Made by a program: the position numbers and the translations under genes. Of a DNA stretch of 64,000 nt, positions 43,900 through 56,110 are shown piece by piece. The first letter of the stretch is position 1. The number at the start of each line of letters is the position of its first letter. This stretch comes from Tetrastigma voinierianum (Eukaryota > Streptophyta > Magnoliopsida > Vitales > Vitaceae), in assembly GCA_016808115.1 (NCBI GenBank), contig JAEQBH010001380.1:310001-374000 (forward strand), written 5' to 3'. The notes beneath the pieces are model-generated. The model was not told where the DNA came from, did not search any database, and was given only the letters and a program-made list of their open reading frames with translations.

Positions 43900-45640
43900 T
43901 GTGCTGCAGTGAACGTCGATGTGTTCGCTTGGACTCATGCCGATATGACAGGAATAAGCCCCACACACGCCTCACACAGATTAAATGTCGCCCTATCCGC
44001 CAAACCGGTCAGGCAAAAAGTGAGGCGCTTTCATCCGGACCGCCACTTTGTAATCCAAACCGAGGTCGATAACATTCTGCAGAATGGATTTATCGAGCGC
44101 TATACCGGACACAACGTGGTGGTTTGCCCCAAAAAAGTAAACAAACCCAGAGGATGCGATTACACGGACTTCAACGACGCCATTCAAAAGATAGCTTCCC
44201 GCCTGTATAGACGATTGTGGATAGTTCCCTACGGGGGCACGGTATGCTATCATTCTGACACTTTCTCAGATACCACTGATCCCCATGCACTCCTGATGCT
44301 GTAAAAACTTCTTTCATCACTCCCATGGACTCTACTGCTACAACGTGATGCCTCGACCAAAGAACGCAGGGGCAACCTATCGAGGTCGGGTGACGTAAAA
44401 TGTTTCACCGTTGCCTCGGTGCCACAATGGAAGTCTATACTGGCGATAAGGCCGTAAAACTAAGCAAATACTCGATCACGCCGCGCATCTACAATGCATA
44501 TTCGATCTCCTCATAGTACGATACGAACCCGCTTAAATGCGCCTTCGGGGTGAGCGCCGGCCGATTCCTTGGCTTTATGGTCACCTAAAGGGGAATAGAG
44601 GCTAATCTTGCACAGCTTAAGGCCATCTTGCAATCATTGGCTCCCACCTCCAAGAAAGGGATCCAGCAACTGACCGGCCGGTTGGCCGCTCTTGGGCTTT
44701 TCATTTCCCTGTTCACGAAACGTTTGAAACCCTTCTTCACTACCCTAAGGGGAGCCAACCGGGCCGAATGGAATGAGAAATGCGACCAGGCATTTGTAGC
44801 GATCAAGCAATACCTGACAGAGCCCCCGATCCTTGTGAGCCCGGAAGGCGGCGACACACTCTATCTCTACCTAGCAGCCTCTTATATAGCAGTAAGTGGC
44901 GCCTTGTTTAAAGAATGGGACGCGGTCAGGCCTCTGGGTGGTTTTGTCAAAAATCCTTAACCGACTTAAAACCAGTACACCCACTCAACCAGTCGCCTTG
45001 CCCTACCACCGCCTGCAAACGGTCGCCCATACTTCCGTGCTCATCCAGCCAGGGTTCTAACTGATCAGTCCGACACCATTCATAAACCAGGATTTTTTTC
45101 GAAAAGGACGCTCCGCCGAGTAATGGAATTAAGTGAGAATGGGATCCAGTACAAGCCGAGGCTTTCAAAGAAGGGGCAAGTCTTAGCTGACTTCCTTGCA
45201 ACTCAAAGACGATACTTCTGTCCCACAAAAAGGGCTAGTGAACCTTATGCTTGACGGGCCTCCGTGACAATCGTGAGCCAGACGGCCCCACTAACTTCTA
45301 ATCTAGGAAAGGATTGAACAGCAACCGCTTGTGCTACGCTCCAAAATGAGTCGGAATGGCCATGATATTGGTCTTGAACTTGCGCCACCGTGGTGCCGAT
45401 GTAAACTTTTTGATTCAAGCGACTCACAAACGAATCAGGACAAGTCAACACCGAATTCGAATCCAGGGAACCCCGAATGGCAAAATATGCTTCTCTAGTC
45501 AAACAGAAATTAAGCACCTTCTTGGCTTGGAAACTTGAACATGTCCCCAGGGACTGTAATGAAAGGGTCGATGCCTTAGCCGTCGTTGCCGCTTCTTTGC
45601 CAATAAAGGAGACAATATATCTCCCCATCTACTATCACCA
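43900..45640 (+). pseudogene. pol: B2 reverse transcriptase and RNase H remnant
   Basis: RT pieces run from about 43911 (VDVFAWTHADMTGISPTHAS) and VRQKVRRFHPDRH (44010-44045) through a DYTDFNDA block (44158-44180) to a region homologous to the YxDD box near 44425. RNase H follows: LKAILQSLAPTSKKGIQQLT (44617-44675), GRLAALGLFISLFTKRLKPF and EWNEKCDQAFVAIKQYL (44767-44815) in an ORF of 110 codons. A later part is KYASLVKQKLSTFLAWKLEH and VPRDCNERVDALA (45480-45580). The block order equals B1. Multiple frameshifts and stops are present. Confidence 0.85.
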
Positions 45641-45742
45641 ACCTCCATATTACATACTCGCGCTTCGATAGAGGAAGTTCCCCCGCCCGACGGATCCCAT
45701 ACGCTTACATATCCATGGGAGAACCACCCACCGACAGAGGCG

Positions 45743-46885
45743 GTGGCTCACAAAATCTCGGGATTTAGCCTGGCCGGGTTCTCCCGGGTAGACGGCAGCT
45801 ATATAAACGGTCCCGCGCTATACCGAAATGTCCGACCCGAGCAAGGGCGCAGATGTGTCAATGAGTTACACGAAGGTATATGCGGAAATCAACCCTGTGT
45901 AAGAACACTAGCTCACCGCTCACACGCAGAGGTATTACCGTCAACTATGAAGCCGATGTCGCCGACACGCTCAAAAAATGTGGATCTTTGCCAAATAACA
46001 TGTCCCCATCTCAAATCATCTGCAAGATTCGTCTCCATCTCCACCGCAAGCCATTCGCCTAGTGGGGGATTGATATCGTGGGAACGCTTCCACTCGCACC
46101 TGCCCAAAAGAAATTATTGTTGGTCATCACCGATTATTTCAGTAAATGGATAGAAGATGATGTCTTCGCGTCAATCAAGGACAGAGATGTTACCTTGGCT
46201 CATCCGGAAAACATCGGTCGGGCTCTGCCTCTAAGATCCCAAGATCAACTATATCCGAGTATCGGGTCGCGCTGACAATTGCCCATCGAGACCTTTGCCA
46301 AGAATTGAAGATAAGAAACCTCAGACGCACCCCCCACTCCCCAAAGTAATGGGCCAAGCCGAAGCCTCCAACAAACCCCGCTGACCGCCCTCAAAAGCTG
46401 GGCTGACTCGCTTAAAGGAAACATGGGAGGTACTACTCCGGGTGCCTGGTCTATGAGATCCAGCCCAAAGACAACCTAAGATCTCTCCTTTTCGCAGACC
46501 ACTTACTGGATGGAAGCAGCATCCCCGTTTGAAATCGGGTCTACCTACCATCCGAACAACTACGCCCGAATCAAAAAATGCAGGATCGCTGGTCGAGAAT
46601 TGTATTACAAGTGACAAGTCAAGTGAAACTAAGAAGAATTTGAGTGGCATCCTACCAACACCGTCATAAATTCTATACAACGAGTGAGGCCTTGTGTGTT
46701 CCAACCGGGCGATCTAGTTGAGGAAAGTTTTTGAGAATACTACGGACCCCACGGCAGGAAAGTTCCAACCCAACTGGGAGGGACCGTATGTAATCACACG
46801 GCCCGGGGAGTTTAGGTCCTATGCATGGCAAAACGTATGGAACTCCAGATCTTAATGTGGAATGCCACGCACTTGAAAAGGAATT
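45743..46885 (+). pseudogene. int: B2 integrase remnant
   Basis: The N-terminal part has LAHRSHAEVLPSTMK-type zinc-finger remains (about 45907). The core reads GTLPLAPAQKKLLLVITDYF and SKWIEDDVFASIKDRDVTLA (46081-46200). The second aspartate region and the glutamate region are shifted or garbled (46230-46400). The C-terminal region has QPGDLV-like codons near 46705 and ends WNATHLKRNYQ-like at about 46856-46890. It is inactive. Confidence 0.8.
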
Positions 46886-46947
46886 ATCAATAAAAGAAGG
46901 TCTTTATTATCTACTTCCGGCATGTCTTCACATATCTATACGCAGGG

Positions 46948-47565
46948 TCAAATTACAAGTCCAAAGCGCTAGCCACCGACCCGGCCGGCCCAAAGATAGA
47001 CTACATCTAGCCGGGGTCAAATTACAACCGGTGGCGCAGCTTCATCGACTCCCGCCCGCCAGCATAAATCACATCTTAGCCGGGTCAAATTACAAGTCCG
47101 GGGCGGCGCAGCTCATCGACTTCCGCCCAAATTTCCAAAGATGATCACATCTAGCCGGGTCAAATTACAAGTCCGGCCGACTTCACTAATCCGCCCTACC
47201 AAAGATAAATCACATCTAGCTGGTTAAATTACAAGTTAGAGTGGCGTTAGCTTCAATCGCCCCGGCCTACTAAAGATGTATCACATCTAGTCGGGTCAAA
47301 TTACAAGTCCGGCATACAGGAAACCGACCGCCCTACTAACATATATAACATCTAAATTCCCACAATTGCAATGAGTGGTACAAATTTCATCGACTCATTC
47401 TACCAAAGATGGCACATCTAGCCGGTCAAATTATTAGTCCGGGGTGGCGCAAACAATTAACTCATTCTACCAAAGATGCATCACATATCTAACCGGGTCA
47501 AATTACGAGTCCGGTGGCGAGTCAACCCGCCTATCCGTGACAACCCAATAACCCACCCATCCGGC
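46948..47565 (+). repeat. B2 post-pol tandem array (~69 bp, 9 units)
   Basis: 'tcaaattacaagtccg' recurs at 46948, 47017, 47085, 47160, 47224, 47296, 47357 (weak), 47426 and 47498; spacing is 61-75 bp, mean about 69. Units also contain 'cgac..ccgccc..ccaaagat' and 'atcacatctagccggg'. It follows the integrase end as in B1. Unit sequences within B2 resemble each other more than those of B1, showing separate homogenisation. Confidence 0.92.
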
Positions 47566-47790
47566 TCAAGGCTCTGGTGATTTCTACCGCATGCAATTGA
47601 ATGAAGCACTCAACAAAAATCAAAACAAACCCAGATGGCATAACGACAGTTATCCAAGATAAATCCGCAAAACTTGAAGAAATAAAAGAAGAAGTAAATT
47701 GTTCGTACATCCAATCTAACGTTATAAAAGTGTTCAAACCTTAGTTGCTATTAAGATCTCAACCCCGCCATCGTGACATGGGCCTGGGAC

Positions 47791-50506
47791 CTATCTGAGA
47801 ACCGCTTCTTCTCCACACGGCCATACTCTCCTGCTCATCCTTGCTACCCGCAGCTGTGATCTGTGGGATGGAGCGATTGACGTGACACTGGGGCAGTGAT
47901 CGGGTAAAGAAAACTCCGTGAGTGGACTGGAAGGGATCCCCGTGATTTCATCCGGATCTCGTGGGCTTGCTCCCGCAAATGTCGTACGTAAAAACGCAAC
48001 AACCATAGCCGTAATTGAATAGCGCGTCACCACTGGAATCGAACTCTACCCATTGCTTTCCGTTTGCAAAGAGCCCCTCTCCTGAATGCCACAACTCATC
48101 CTCATAGTCCCGAGCTCCATGACCAAGGCAAGTCTCTCATTTTCCAAACAGTTATTCTCCTCTTCTGCCTTCTTACAAGCCTCCCCCGCTACGGCCAACA
48201 CCTCATGAGAAATTCCACGCCGTGACCGCCGGGCGAGCATCTTCCGCAAGAGCTCAAGGCACGTCGATCTCGGTGTCGTGACTCTATCTCGTGCTCGTAT
48301 TAACCCGCCCCTTCGGCTGGGTTAACTCGCATCGTCGCCTCATGGCACGTCGCTGCCTCTCTCACTGGCCTCATGGCCCTTTCAACAAACTCCTTAGCCT
48401 CCAGCTCTAAGCGACGACACGCCAACTCAGCCTTCTTTAACGAGGCGCTCTGCATCTCACGTTCGACCATCCCCACCTGAACATATAATCTTAGCCACTC
48501 GGCGTCCCTTAGCCGGAGCTCAAACTCGTGATGCTGGAGCGCCATGTTCCGAACAGCAGCAACGGCCTGCAAAGGAACCCGTTAGCAACTAAGAAAACAA
48601 GTAATGGCACTAATACCATCCGATGGAACTCCCTATCTTACCAGCCTCTACGACTGGGGACGGTCAAGGCTTAGAATCAGATCCCTGTCAGCCGATAATC
48701 CGCAGAAAATCCTCCTTCTCGGTAGAGGCGTGGAGGGTCATCAGATAACTCTCGCAAGACCCACCCCCGAGCGACTACCTAAGACCGGTGATATACGCTG
48801 GCACAATCGCTTGAACCGGGACGGGTCGAGGACGCGCCATGATGGAACTGGCCCCAAATGACGCAAAGATATCCTTCACCTCCTCCACCCCAAGGGTCGA
48901 CACCTCCACCCTTGGGGGCTCCGGCCCGCGTGGAGGGAGGTAGCCGTTTAAGATTCCACCCGGTCCGGCCGAGGGCCCTGGCAATCCTAACCGCATGTAC
49001 TTCGACTCGCTCGGGCCGCTTCCTACCGATTCCAGTTGAGGATTACTTAGAGTGCACTGAGCCGGATCATCCTCGCTCGATTCTCGACGGCGCCCCGACT
49101 CGTTCGTCTGTGAGGGGCCCCACCGTGGGAGCAGGGATGCAGATCGCTTCGATCCCCCGAACTTTCATCACGCATGGGCCGACCACTCCAGAGTCGGCAA
49201 GCTTGGTCCCGCAGCTAGTATGTGGCAGATCCGACTCCACCGCTAGAAATCACCTGTTGCTCTTCATGGGAAGCGTAGATGAATGTAGAAGCTCTAGTCA
49301 TTCTCTCCCCGCCGCTCCTCCTCCTCCAACCCGAGGACCTTCGGGCTATCTGGTGAGGAACCCAAGGCACAAGTCCCTCCCCGGACCCCTGCTATGTCCC
49401 TCGTGTGCCCTTCCTCTTGATCCTTACTACTCTGGGAGAGGGTCCGGCCACTTGCACAGGCAAGAGGAGCCTCTCGGGATGACCACTCCTAGTTCCCGAC
49501 GTGGTCGGGGGGCAGGGCGTGGAACGAATCGAACTCCCGTCTAAGAAGTAGATGCCCCGGACGCGCTTCCAACACCTTACACCCGACTCGATGCCTCGAC
49601 CGTCAGGTCCTTAGAGGAGCTGACATCGCGAGAAACCAAACAACGCAGGTCGGTAACAACAAAGTGCTCCCCTTCAACAACGTCCGGCGGCAAGGGACGA
49701 GGAATGACCGGAGGCCATAGTGGAGCCTAAGCATGCCCTCACGGCAGATGTTCGCACCGCCAGAACCTCGTAGTGGCGCCCCGCCTCGAAAACCCAAAGA
49801 GTCTCGCGGATCTTCTCAAAACTCGATTTCCCACCCGCTTACCAACCTCTCGCTCAAGCTTTCCTACATGAATGACCATACGCCATTATAATACAACAAA
49901 CGTTGGGTATAGTCGACTCTCTAGATCCTACTAACTACACACCTGAAGGACTGAGATCGGGTTAACTTTAAAATCCAAGAGCTCAAGGGAACCCGGGGTC
50001 TCATCCCGGGGACCCCTCACTAGCAACGCCCTTTTCGCCTCCGTCTTAGGCGAGTCAGGAAGCCCGTTGACAATCTAGAGTCAAGGGCTCAAAACCGACA
50101 TGGACATCCGGCCACCCGGCCCTACGCTCAGGAAGTAGATAATGAAAATCTCCACCAACAAGAGATCAAGTTGGTACAGATGGTTCAAAGACGCAACGCC
50201 ATTAGGATAATGACCGCGCTGGATGGACGAGGGCCGAGGGCGCCTCGGGTAAAATGCAAAACTCCGTTAACTATGGTTGGCACGGAAAGCGCAGCCCGTT
50301 GCTGATGCTCGCAAAAACACACCATTGTGTCTCCACCCAACGCTGACTGTCCGCCCCTCTCCATCAACCGAAGGTCGATGCTATCAGGCACCTTGCAATA
50401 CATCTTGGGCCTTCCATCGTCGTGAGGCAAATGACACTTCGCAAGGCGTCGCTCGGGCGCCTCCGGGGTGACCACTTGTGGAAGTTTCTTCCCGACCCCT
50501 CACCAT
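47791..50506 (-). pseudogene. B2 antisense ORF (aORF), broken
   Basis: Reverse-strand partner of the B1 aORF. The ATG complement is at 50504-50506 and opens MVRGREETSTSGHPGG, matching B1's MARGQEETSTSGRLGG. A shifted frame carries SIDLRLMERGGQSALGGDTM and a following stretch to VIILMALRL (50185-50380). The middle includes a Pro/Arg/Gly-rich part and EVKDIFASFGASS (48775-48996). The C-terminal third is Ala/Glu/Leu-rich coiled coil (48300-48572: ELRLRDAEWLRLYVQVG, KKAELACRRLELEAKEFVER). Several breaks. The 228-codon plus-strand ORF at 48858-49544 is only its complement. Confidence 0.7.
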
Positions 50507-51725
50507 TCTACAAGCAGATCAAGAGGAGAAGAGGAAACGAATGTTAGACTCTAACCCTCGGCTTAGTTGGTACGACGGCTCACACCCAAGCCCAGGCATT
50601 AGCTGCCCTGCAAGCAACAGTCTTAAAGCACTTCCTTCCGTGCCTGACCGTCAGAAACCAGCCACCCACTAAGGACAGACGTTACTAAGGTTACTTGTGG
50701 AATGAAGTGTGCGAATGCCTGCAACGATGGCTCACGAACGAACGCAAGGTTGGACTAGCCTATTCGTAGTGGTTGGTCGCCGAGAGGAAAGCAAATAAAC
50801 CAAAATAACACGGAAAGGAAAAAGGTATGGCATAATGATGCCTATCTACATATATCGTTGCCTAGGGTCTGCAGTCGCATTTAATGCAAATGATGATCGA
50901 CATCCATCTCGGATCTCACCGTCATGACAACCACATCGGCACAAGAATCTAGGTGGGCAAAGCCCAGAGGCCTTTCTCTCGGGCGATTAAACCAGCCCGT
51001 TAACAAGTTTTATGATCGATTGGCCTCACTTAGGTAGAGTGTCCACACACAGTTGTAATAAGATGCTAAGCTATTAAAAAACCACAATTTTATTAATTGC
51101 ACCGAGTTAGAAGCCAATACATAAGCGATGCTTATGATAAGCAATCATAATACAATACGACACACTAGCATTCATAACACTCCCGAAATACCACCATAAA
51201 AGCAGCCAGAGTAGCGAAGTCTGCTGCGAGAAGAAGGAAAGACCAGGAGGCGAGGCTGAAAGAGAGCATTAGAAGCGAAAAAAGAGAGTAAAGGAGAGGA
51301 TGAGGTGGGAGGTTAAGTGATCCTGTGAAATTCATGAGGAGGTGTCACCGAGCGCGTTCAAGTTAAATGCAAAAGACCCAGGGACATTTCCGACTCCGCT
51401 CAGGCCGCATCTGACCTGGTCAGAGCCCGATTAGAAGGCACGCCCAGTGGCTGAGGCGTGATCATCCTTCACCCATGATCGGGGACTTTCGCGTGGTTAT
51501 CGCTCTCCAGAAGACGGACAAACCAGTGACTCTAGCAGTCTCACCCGCTCTTTTTTATAGCTGCTTCTGATCTGGGTTGACTCAGCATTGATAGCATCTA
51601 ATGCGAGTTTCAAGGACACAAAATTTAAGTTGAAAATTAAGCGGCGTGTGGTAGGCCCATTTCCTATAATATGACGATTAAACCTTTTCCGTCGGGGATG
51701 ATCTTCCTCAGCGGGGAAAAGGGAG
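50507..51725. other. B2 non-coding stretch between aORF and 3' LTR
   Basis: Parallel to B1 32398-33693 and without a credible ORF. It contains the conserved block 50811-50857 and ends in a purine-rich tract (gcggggaaaagggag, 51711-51725) taken as the polypurine tract. Confidence 0.6.
50811..50857 (-). promoter_or_regulatory. Candidate aORF promoter block in B2
   Basis: On the minus strand it reads cgatatatgtagataggcat then 'cattatgcc' and a T/C-rich run. It lies about 340 bp upstream of the aORF ATG, the same spacing as in B1. Confidence 0.4.
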
Positions 51726-52377
51726 TGATATCATTCTATGGAGCCGGACCGGCACCCTTAGCGGCCGGCCCGTGAAACCTAAAAGGATTAGGCTGAAAGT
51801 AGTGATGACGTGACCGATCCTCATGGGTACCCCCAGGAGCTGGGCACAAAGCCAACCGGCAGGGGCGGCCGATCTCTCCGCCGGGTACTGGGTATCTCAT
51901 ATCCCGGATGGCTTTTAACTCAAATGCTTACTTTCCCGGTCGGCAACTCCACGACGAGTAGCTTGACTAGCTCTTCCACATTCTGAGAGTGTGGGTTCTC
52001 CCGGCCCAGACGAGATCTCGTCGCCTCTGTCTGATACAGGAAAGCTCTCTTAGCAACGGTTCTGTAGGAGGCAATTACACAGGGAGGCCAGTCATTACAT
52101 TTGAGAATAAGAATCACCTTCCACCAGGGCATGGGAAGGAAATCGTCACACTCTCGAAAAACGGATCTTCTTTCCTCTCAAAAAGTAAAAAGCCAAGTCA
52201 CGAATGAGAGTGAGTTCCCTAATGAGATAGCGCTCGAACTCTAAGTTTCCCGAGGAAAAGACTAGCACCGCCGGAGGGCGTGAATCTGCGTGTCTTTTTG
52301 TGTTTGTTTGCGATTAATGGCTGGAGAATACCACGGCCGATCCAGCTTTGGCTACGACAATTCGAGGGAGACCCGGG
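51726..52377 (+). repeat. B2 3' LTR
   Basis: Starts TGATATCATTCTATGG after the purine tract and ends near 52377 in a region matching the 5' LTR end (ggagacc). About 652 bp. The exact last bases are uncertain by about 5 bp. Confidence 0.75.
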
Positions 52378-53560
52378 GACCATTATACTTGATTGAATAT
52401 AAATGAATTTGAAAAAAAAAAAAAAAAAAAGTTGCTCTTTTGTGATAGGGGGGGGGGTGGGTGGGCCGTGGGGGCGCCTAGGTATAGAAACTCTAGGTAT
52501 TAGTGAATTTGGATAAATAAAGAAATAATTTTATATATCAGAAAAATTAGAATGTAAAATAATTATATGAGAGATAAGTTCTTAGAAAATAATTAATAAA
52601 TAAAATAATCTTAAAAAAAATGGCTTGTTTGTTAATAAATTCTTTTATTATTTGTTTTAGGTGAATATGTTGTTAATTGATTTTCGGGGTTAGCGTTTAG
52701 GATCTCGAATTTATTTTGAAGTAAGGGAAAATTAATGCAGTTTTTTTTAATGTATTTTTACTCCGTGCAGATTAAAAGAAAATGTGCCAGTTCTATTTTT
52801 TACTTTAAATATGGATCAAATATGTTTATGATATATTTAGACTTTATGTTTTGTTGTGATATAAATTATGAAAATTTTATGTTTTGTAAATGAAATTATT
52901 GAAATTATGTTTTTTACTATGGTAGTTCGATTATGTCAAAGGGAATAGTAGTTGACACTATTCGGCTATTGTCAACGGGAATAATTGTTGATTTTTATAT
53001 TTCTTGATGGGGAATATAATTGATTTGAACTCAAACCTAAAATTTGAGTTTAAAAAAGTTATTAATGTAGTAGTGTTTAATTTAAGTTGCAAAGCCCAGA
53101 AAGAAATAATTTGAGGCTATCCACACGTTTAGAAGTCCCCATATGATTTGGACCTTTGTCGATATTTGTGACCAAAATAAAAGTTTTGATTTGACTATTG
53201 AATGAATTTGATATAAAAGCGTAATCTGAAATAAAAGGATTTTGTTTAAATATTTGAATGTATCGACAAAAAAAAAAAAAATTTGAAAATGACTAATGAT
53301 AATATTTCTTATTTTTGTTAGTGATTTAAAAATGTTTGATGATCCATAACTGCGTTAACTTACTTTATTAAGCTTCAAGCTCACCCTCGTTGTCAACCAT
53401 CTTTTTAGGCATTCCTAGTTCGGGCGAGGATTGACGAACAGGTTGATGATCGTATTTTAGGATTTGACTTTGAGTTAGCTTTGGACTTGTTTAACGAATG
53501 GATTTAATTTTATTTAAACTATTTAGTTTATGTGTTTATTTTGGAAGAACATGAATTTTA
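52378..53560. other. AT-rich stretch, possibly a decayed LTR; no gene
   Basis: Includes an A18 run (52412), a G-rich tract at 52448-52473 with at least four G-runs (G-quadruplex potential) and phrases such as 'gtcaa.gggaatag/at' repeated near 52937 and 52971. The phrase 'actttattaagcttcaagctcaccc' style (53360-53385) resembles plant chromovirus LTRs. The LTR idea is weak. Confidence 0.35.
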
Positions 53561-53890
53561 TGTTAGATTAATTTATTAATCATGGACTAAGAATAATCAT
53601 ATTACAATTTTAATTGTGTAATTGTGCATGTTAATTATAGGTCATTTATGAGATGATTTAATATTAACTAGTTATGGGTTCATGGTTCTATCTTCTTCCT
53701 TGTTGTGCTAAGCCTATTGGACCAAAGCCTAATTGTTCCCTTATACTCTATAAATATGAGTAAATAAAGACCTATAATTTTATAAGGATTTGGTAGAACA
53801 TATTTTACAAAGAAGGAAAGATTAATCTTCAATCCTAGCATTTCTTTGATTTTTTTTCTTGTGGATTTGGGAGACTAATGATAGTCAACA
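53561..53890 (+). repeat. Copia 5' LTR
   Basis: Starts TGTTAGATTAATTTATTAAT and ends near ...GTCAACA, 330 bp. Matches the 3' LTR with clear similarity over its length (for example 'caattttaattgtgtaatt', 'aaagcctaattgttcc'). A TATA-like tataaatatgagtaa lies near 53749. Confidence 0.88.
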
Positions 53891-54432
53891 ATTCTGGATC
53901 CATACCAGATATGTTATTTACTCAGTACAAATTGATATGTTATTTATCCACTACAAATTGATATGCTTCATTATTTCAATAAAGTTACTATTTTGTTGTA
54001 TATTTTCTGAATTCTTTGATTATTGATCAATGATTTTTGGGATCAATAAATATTTTTGATTTTACAAATAATTTATCAATTAGTAACATAGCCACTTTAA
54101 TTGATATTAAACCTATTAAATTTGTTTTTGGGTTTTTTTTGGGTTTTGTTCATATTTTTTCCCCTCTATCTATAGTTCCTGCGTTTTTGTAATTTTTTGT
54201 TGTCCCTGCATTTAGTCTATGAACAGATTCCGAGCATCATATTTGAGCATCATTCCAAATATGCAAGCTCCACTTGCCGGTGGATCATGTTTTTTTTCAT
54301 AACATAATAAAATTTTAAAACATCAACTCATTAACACGTTTACCCATAAATCATAATAATGTTTGATTTTTGAAGAAAAAAAAAAAAACTACAAAAGGCA
54401 CAAGTGGGATCATTGACGGCAATATATTAAGA

Positions 54433-54505
<73 letters not shown>

Positions 54506-55619
54506 TATTTTAATAAATATATTAAGATTACTAAGTAATATATATATATATATATTAAAGATTTTAATAGATATATTAAAGATTGCATAAGTAAATTACA
54601 TATATATTAAAGATTTTAATATATATATATTAAAGATATATATTAAAGATTGCACAAGGCACACGTTTCCCCATACATATTGATTGCAATACAGAAGGCA
54701 CAAGTGGCGTATATATTAAAGTTTTTTTTTCCCATGTGATAAAGATTGTTTCTATATCATTAATCAATGAAATATACATATATATGGGGAAACGTGCATG
54801 AGAAGTTGTGTTTTCTGCCAGATCAAGTTATCTTTTTAATTATTTTTTTGTTTCGTTAATTATTGAGATGCTGATATAAAGAATATAAAATTAGAAACAA
54901 CTACAATCGTATCCCATAAAGCATTAAAATTTGTTTTTTAGACATAATTGAATTTGAACCCAATTTTACAATAATTTAATTTAATTTTTTATATATTGCT
55001 TTTACAATTTCTGTTTATGCAATTTGAGATTATTTATAGCATCATGTTGTGAATAAAATTATTCTTTTACATTTGGGTAAATTTAAGAATTATTGAATGC
55101 TTAAGAACTTGTTTCTCGTGAGTATAAGCATGTCGGATATTTTTTGAATTGATGTTCTGTTGTAATTTCTCCGTGCTTGCATCATTTGTTAAGAATCCAT
55201 ACGGATAGTAAAGTTATTAAATATCGATGACTTTATTATTTGATAGGATCTTGGATTTGAGTAAAGAGATTCCTTCAATTATCATGAGCCGTATGATTTC
55301 TGGCCTATCGGTGGGGAAATTTATGCGTTGTTGATTGTATTTGTTAATTGAATTATTCTTTCCGTGTATGAGTCTTTTCTTTATAGACTCCGCATTTGAC
55401 GGCTACTTTTGTGGATCATTTGGTAAAAGAATTTGAAAGAGCGAGTGAATTTGCATGTCGTATTTTGCGTGTATTTTTGACGTGCTATGTCTTGTTTATT
55501 CTTCAACTTTGGGTTTTTCTACATTATTTCTTGAATCCCATGGCTGAATGGAGCCAATTATAAGAATGGGGAAAATGAGTTATCTGATTATCATTGGGTG
55601 AATGTTTGTTTTGAATCCA
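53891..55619. other. Copia internal non-coding stretch (gag missing)
   Basis: Gag would be expected here but no gag motif is readable. It has a short direct repeat ('acaaattgatatg' near 53928 and 53955) and AT-repeats at 54438-54660. A normal copia primer-binding site (TGGTATC type) was not found after the LTR. Confidence 0.5.
54438..54502. repeat. (AT)n microsatellite inside the copia element
   Basis: Alternating AT. 'ttaaagattttaatatatat' phrases repeat several times downstream to about 54650, showing local expansion. Confidence 0.95.
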
Positions 55620-56110
55620 ATATCATTGATGTGCCATCTGATATTTGGTGATTAGATAGTGGTGTTACCATTCACGCTTACAATTCTATGTAAGCGGTGA
55701 TAAGTAAAAAAAGTCCAACTAGTTTGGAGCAATATTTGTTCATGGGAGACGGTACAAGAGTCAAAGTTGATTTTCCGGGAGTTGTTAGATTATAGCTCAG
55801 TATATGAAACTTTTTGGAATTGTGGGATGTGGTGTACATACCCTCAATCAAGAGAAATTTGATATCAATACCTATTTTGGATAGAGTTCGATATAGTTTT
55901 TTTTTTAACTAGAAAAGTTAATTTATATTGAGACTCTTTATTGATTGGCAATGAAACACTTTGTGAGGATCTTTACATATTAGGGTTGTATAGTTTGCTT
56001 TCTTTTTCTCCTAATGTTAATATTGTTAGTAGCACAAAGCATTTGAAATTAAATGAAAAGTCTTCTATTATTTGGCACAAGCATTGGGTCATATTTCCAA
56101 ACAGATAATA
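55620..56110 (+). pseudogene. Copia protease and GAG-pre-integrase remnant
   Basis: Protease: DIW-stop-LDSGVTIHAYNS (about 55639-55690) keeps the catalytic DSG triplet, but the tryptophan before it is a TGA stop. Then YLFMGDGTRVKVDFPGVVRL (55735-55792) and YIPSIKRNLISIPILDRVRY (55840-55895). GAG-pre-integrase remains are SLLIGNETLCEDLY-like and LKLNEKSSIIWHKHW (about 56045-56090). The sequence is then cut off: the zinc finger and integrase core that should follow are absent. Confidence 0.8.

Larger units (their letters stand above)
40771..52377 (+). mobile_element. Tat-type Ty3/gypsy element B2 (complete, decayed)
   Basis: Same family, strand and internal order as B1, about 11.6 kb, without a nested insertion. 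LTRs of B2 resemble each other more than those of B1 (for example 'gtatctcatatccc.gatg' and 'agtgtgggttctccc' are B2-specific), so this is an independent insertion of a related subfamily and not a duplicated block. A candidate target duplication is aggac (40766-40770) and gggac, 4/5, placed directly after the assumed 3' end. Confidence 0.85.

Noticed and set aside
46948..47565. CRISPR-like array of ~69-bp units
   Set aside because: Units are contiguous and diverged without unique spacers, and the context is a plant retrotransposon.
48858..49544. 228-codon plus-strand ORF, one of the longest in the window
   Set aside because: It is Pro/Arg/Ser-rich and lies exactly opposite the broken aORF of B2; no sense domain is visible. 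It is a complement shadow.
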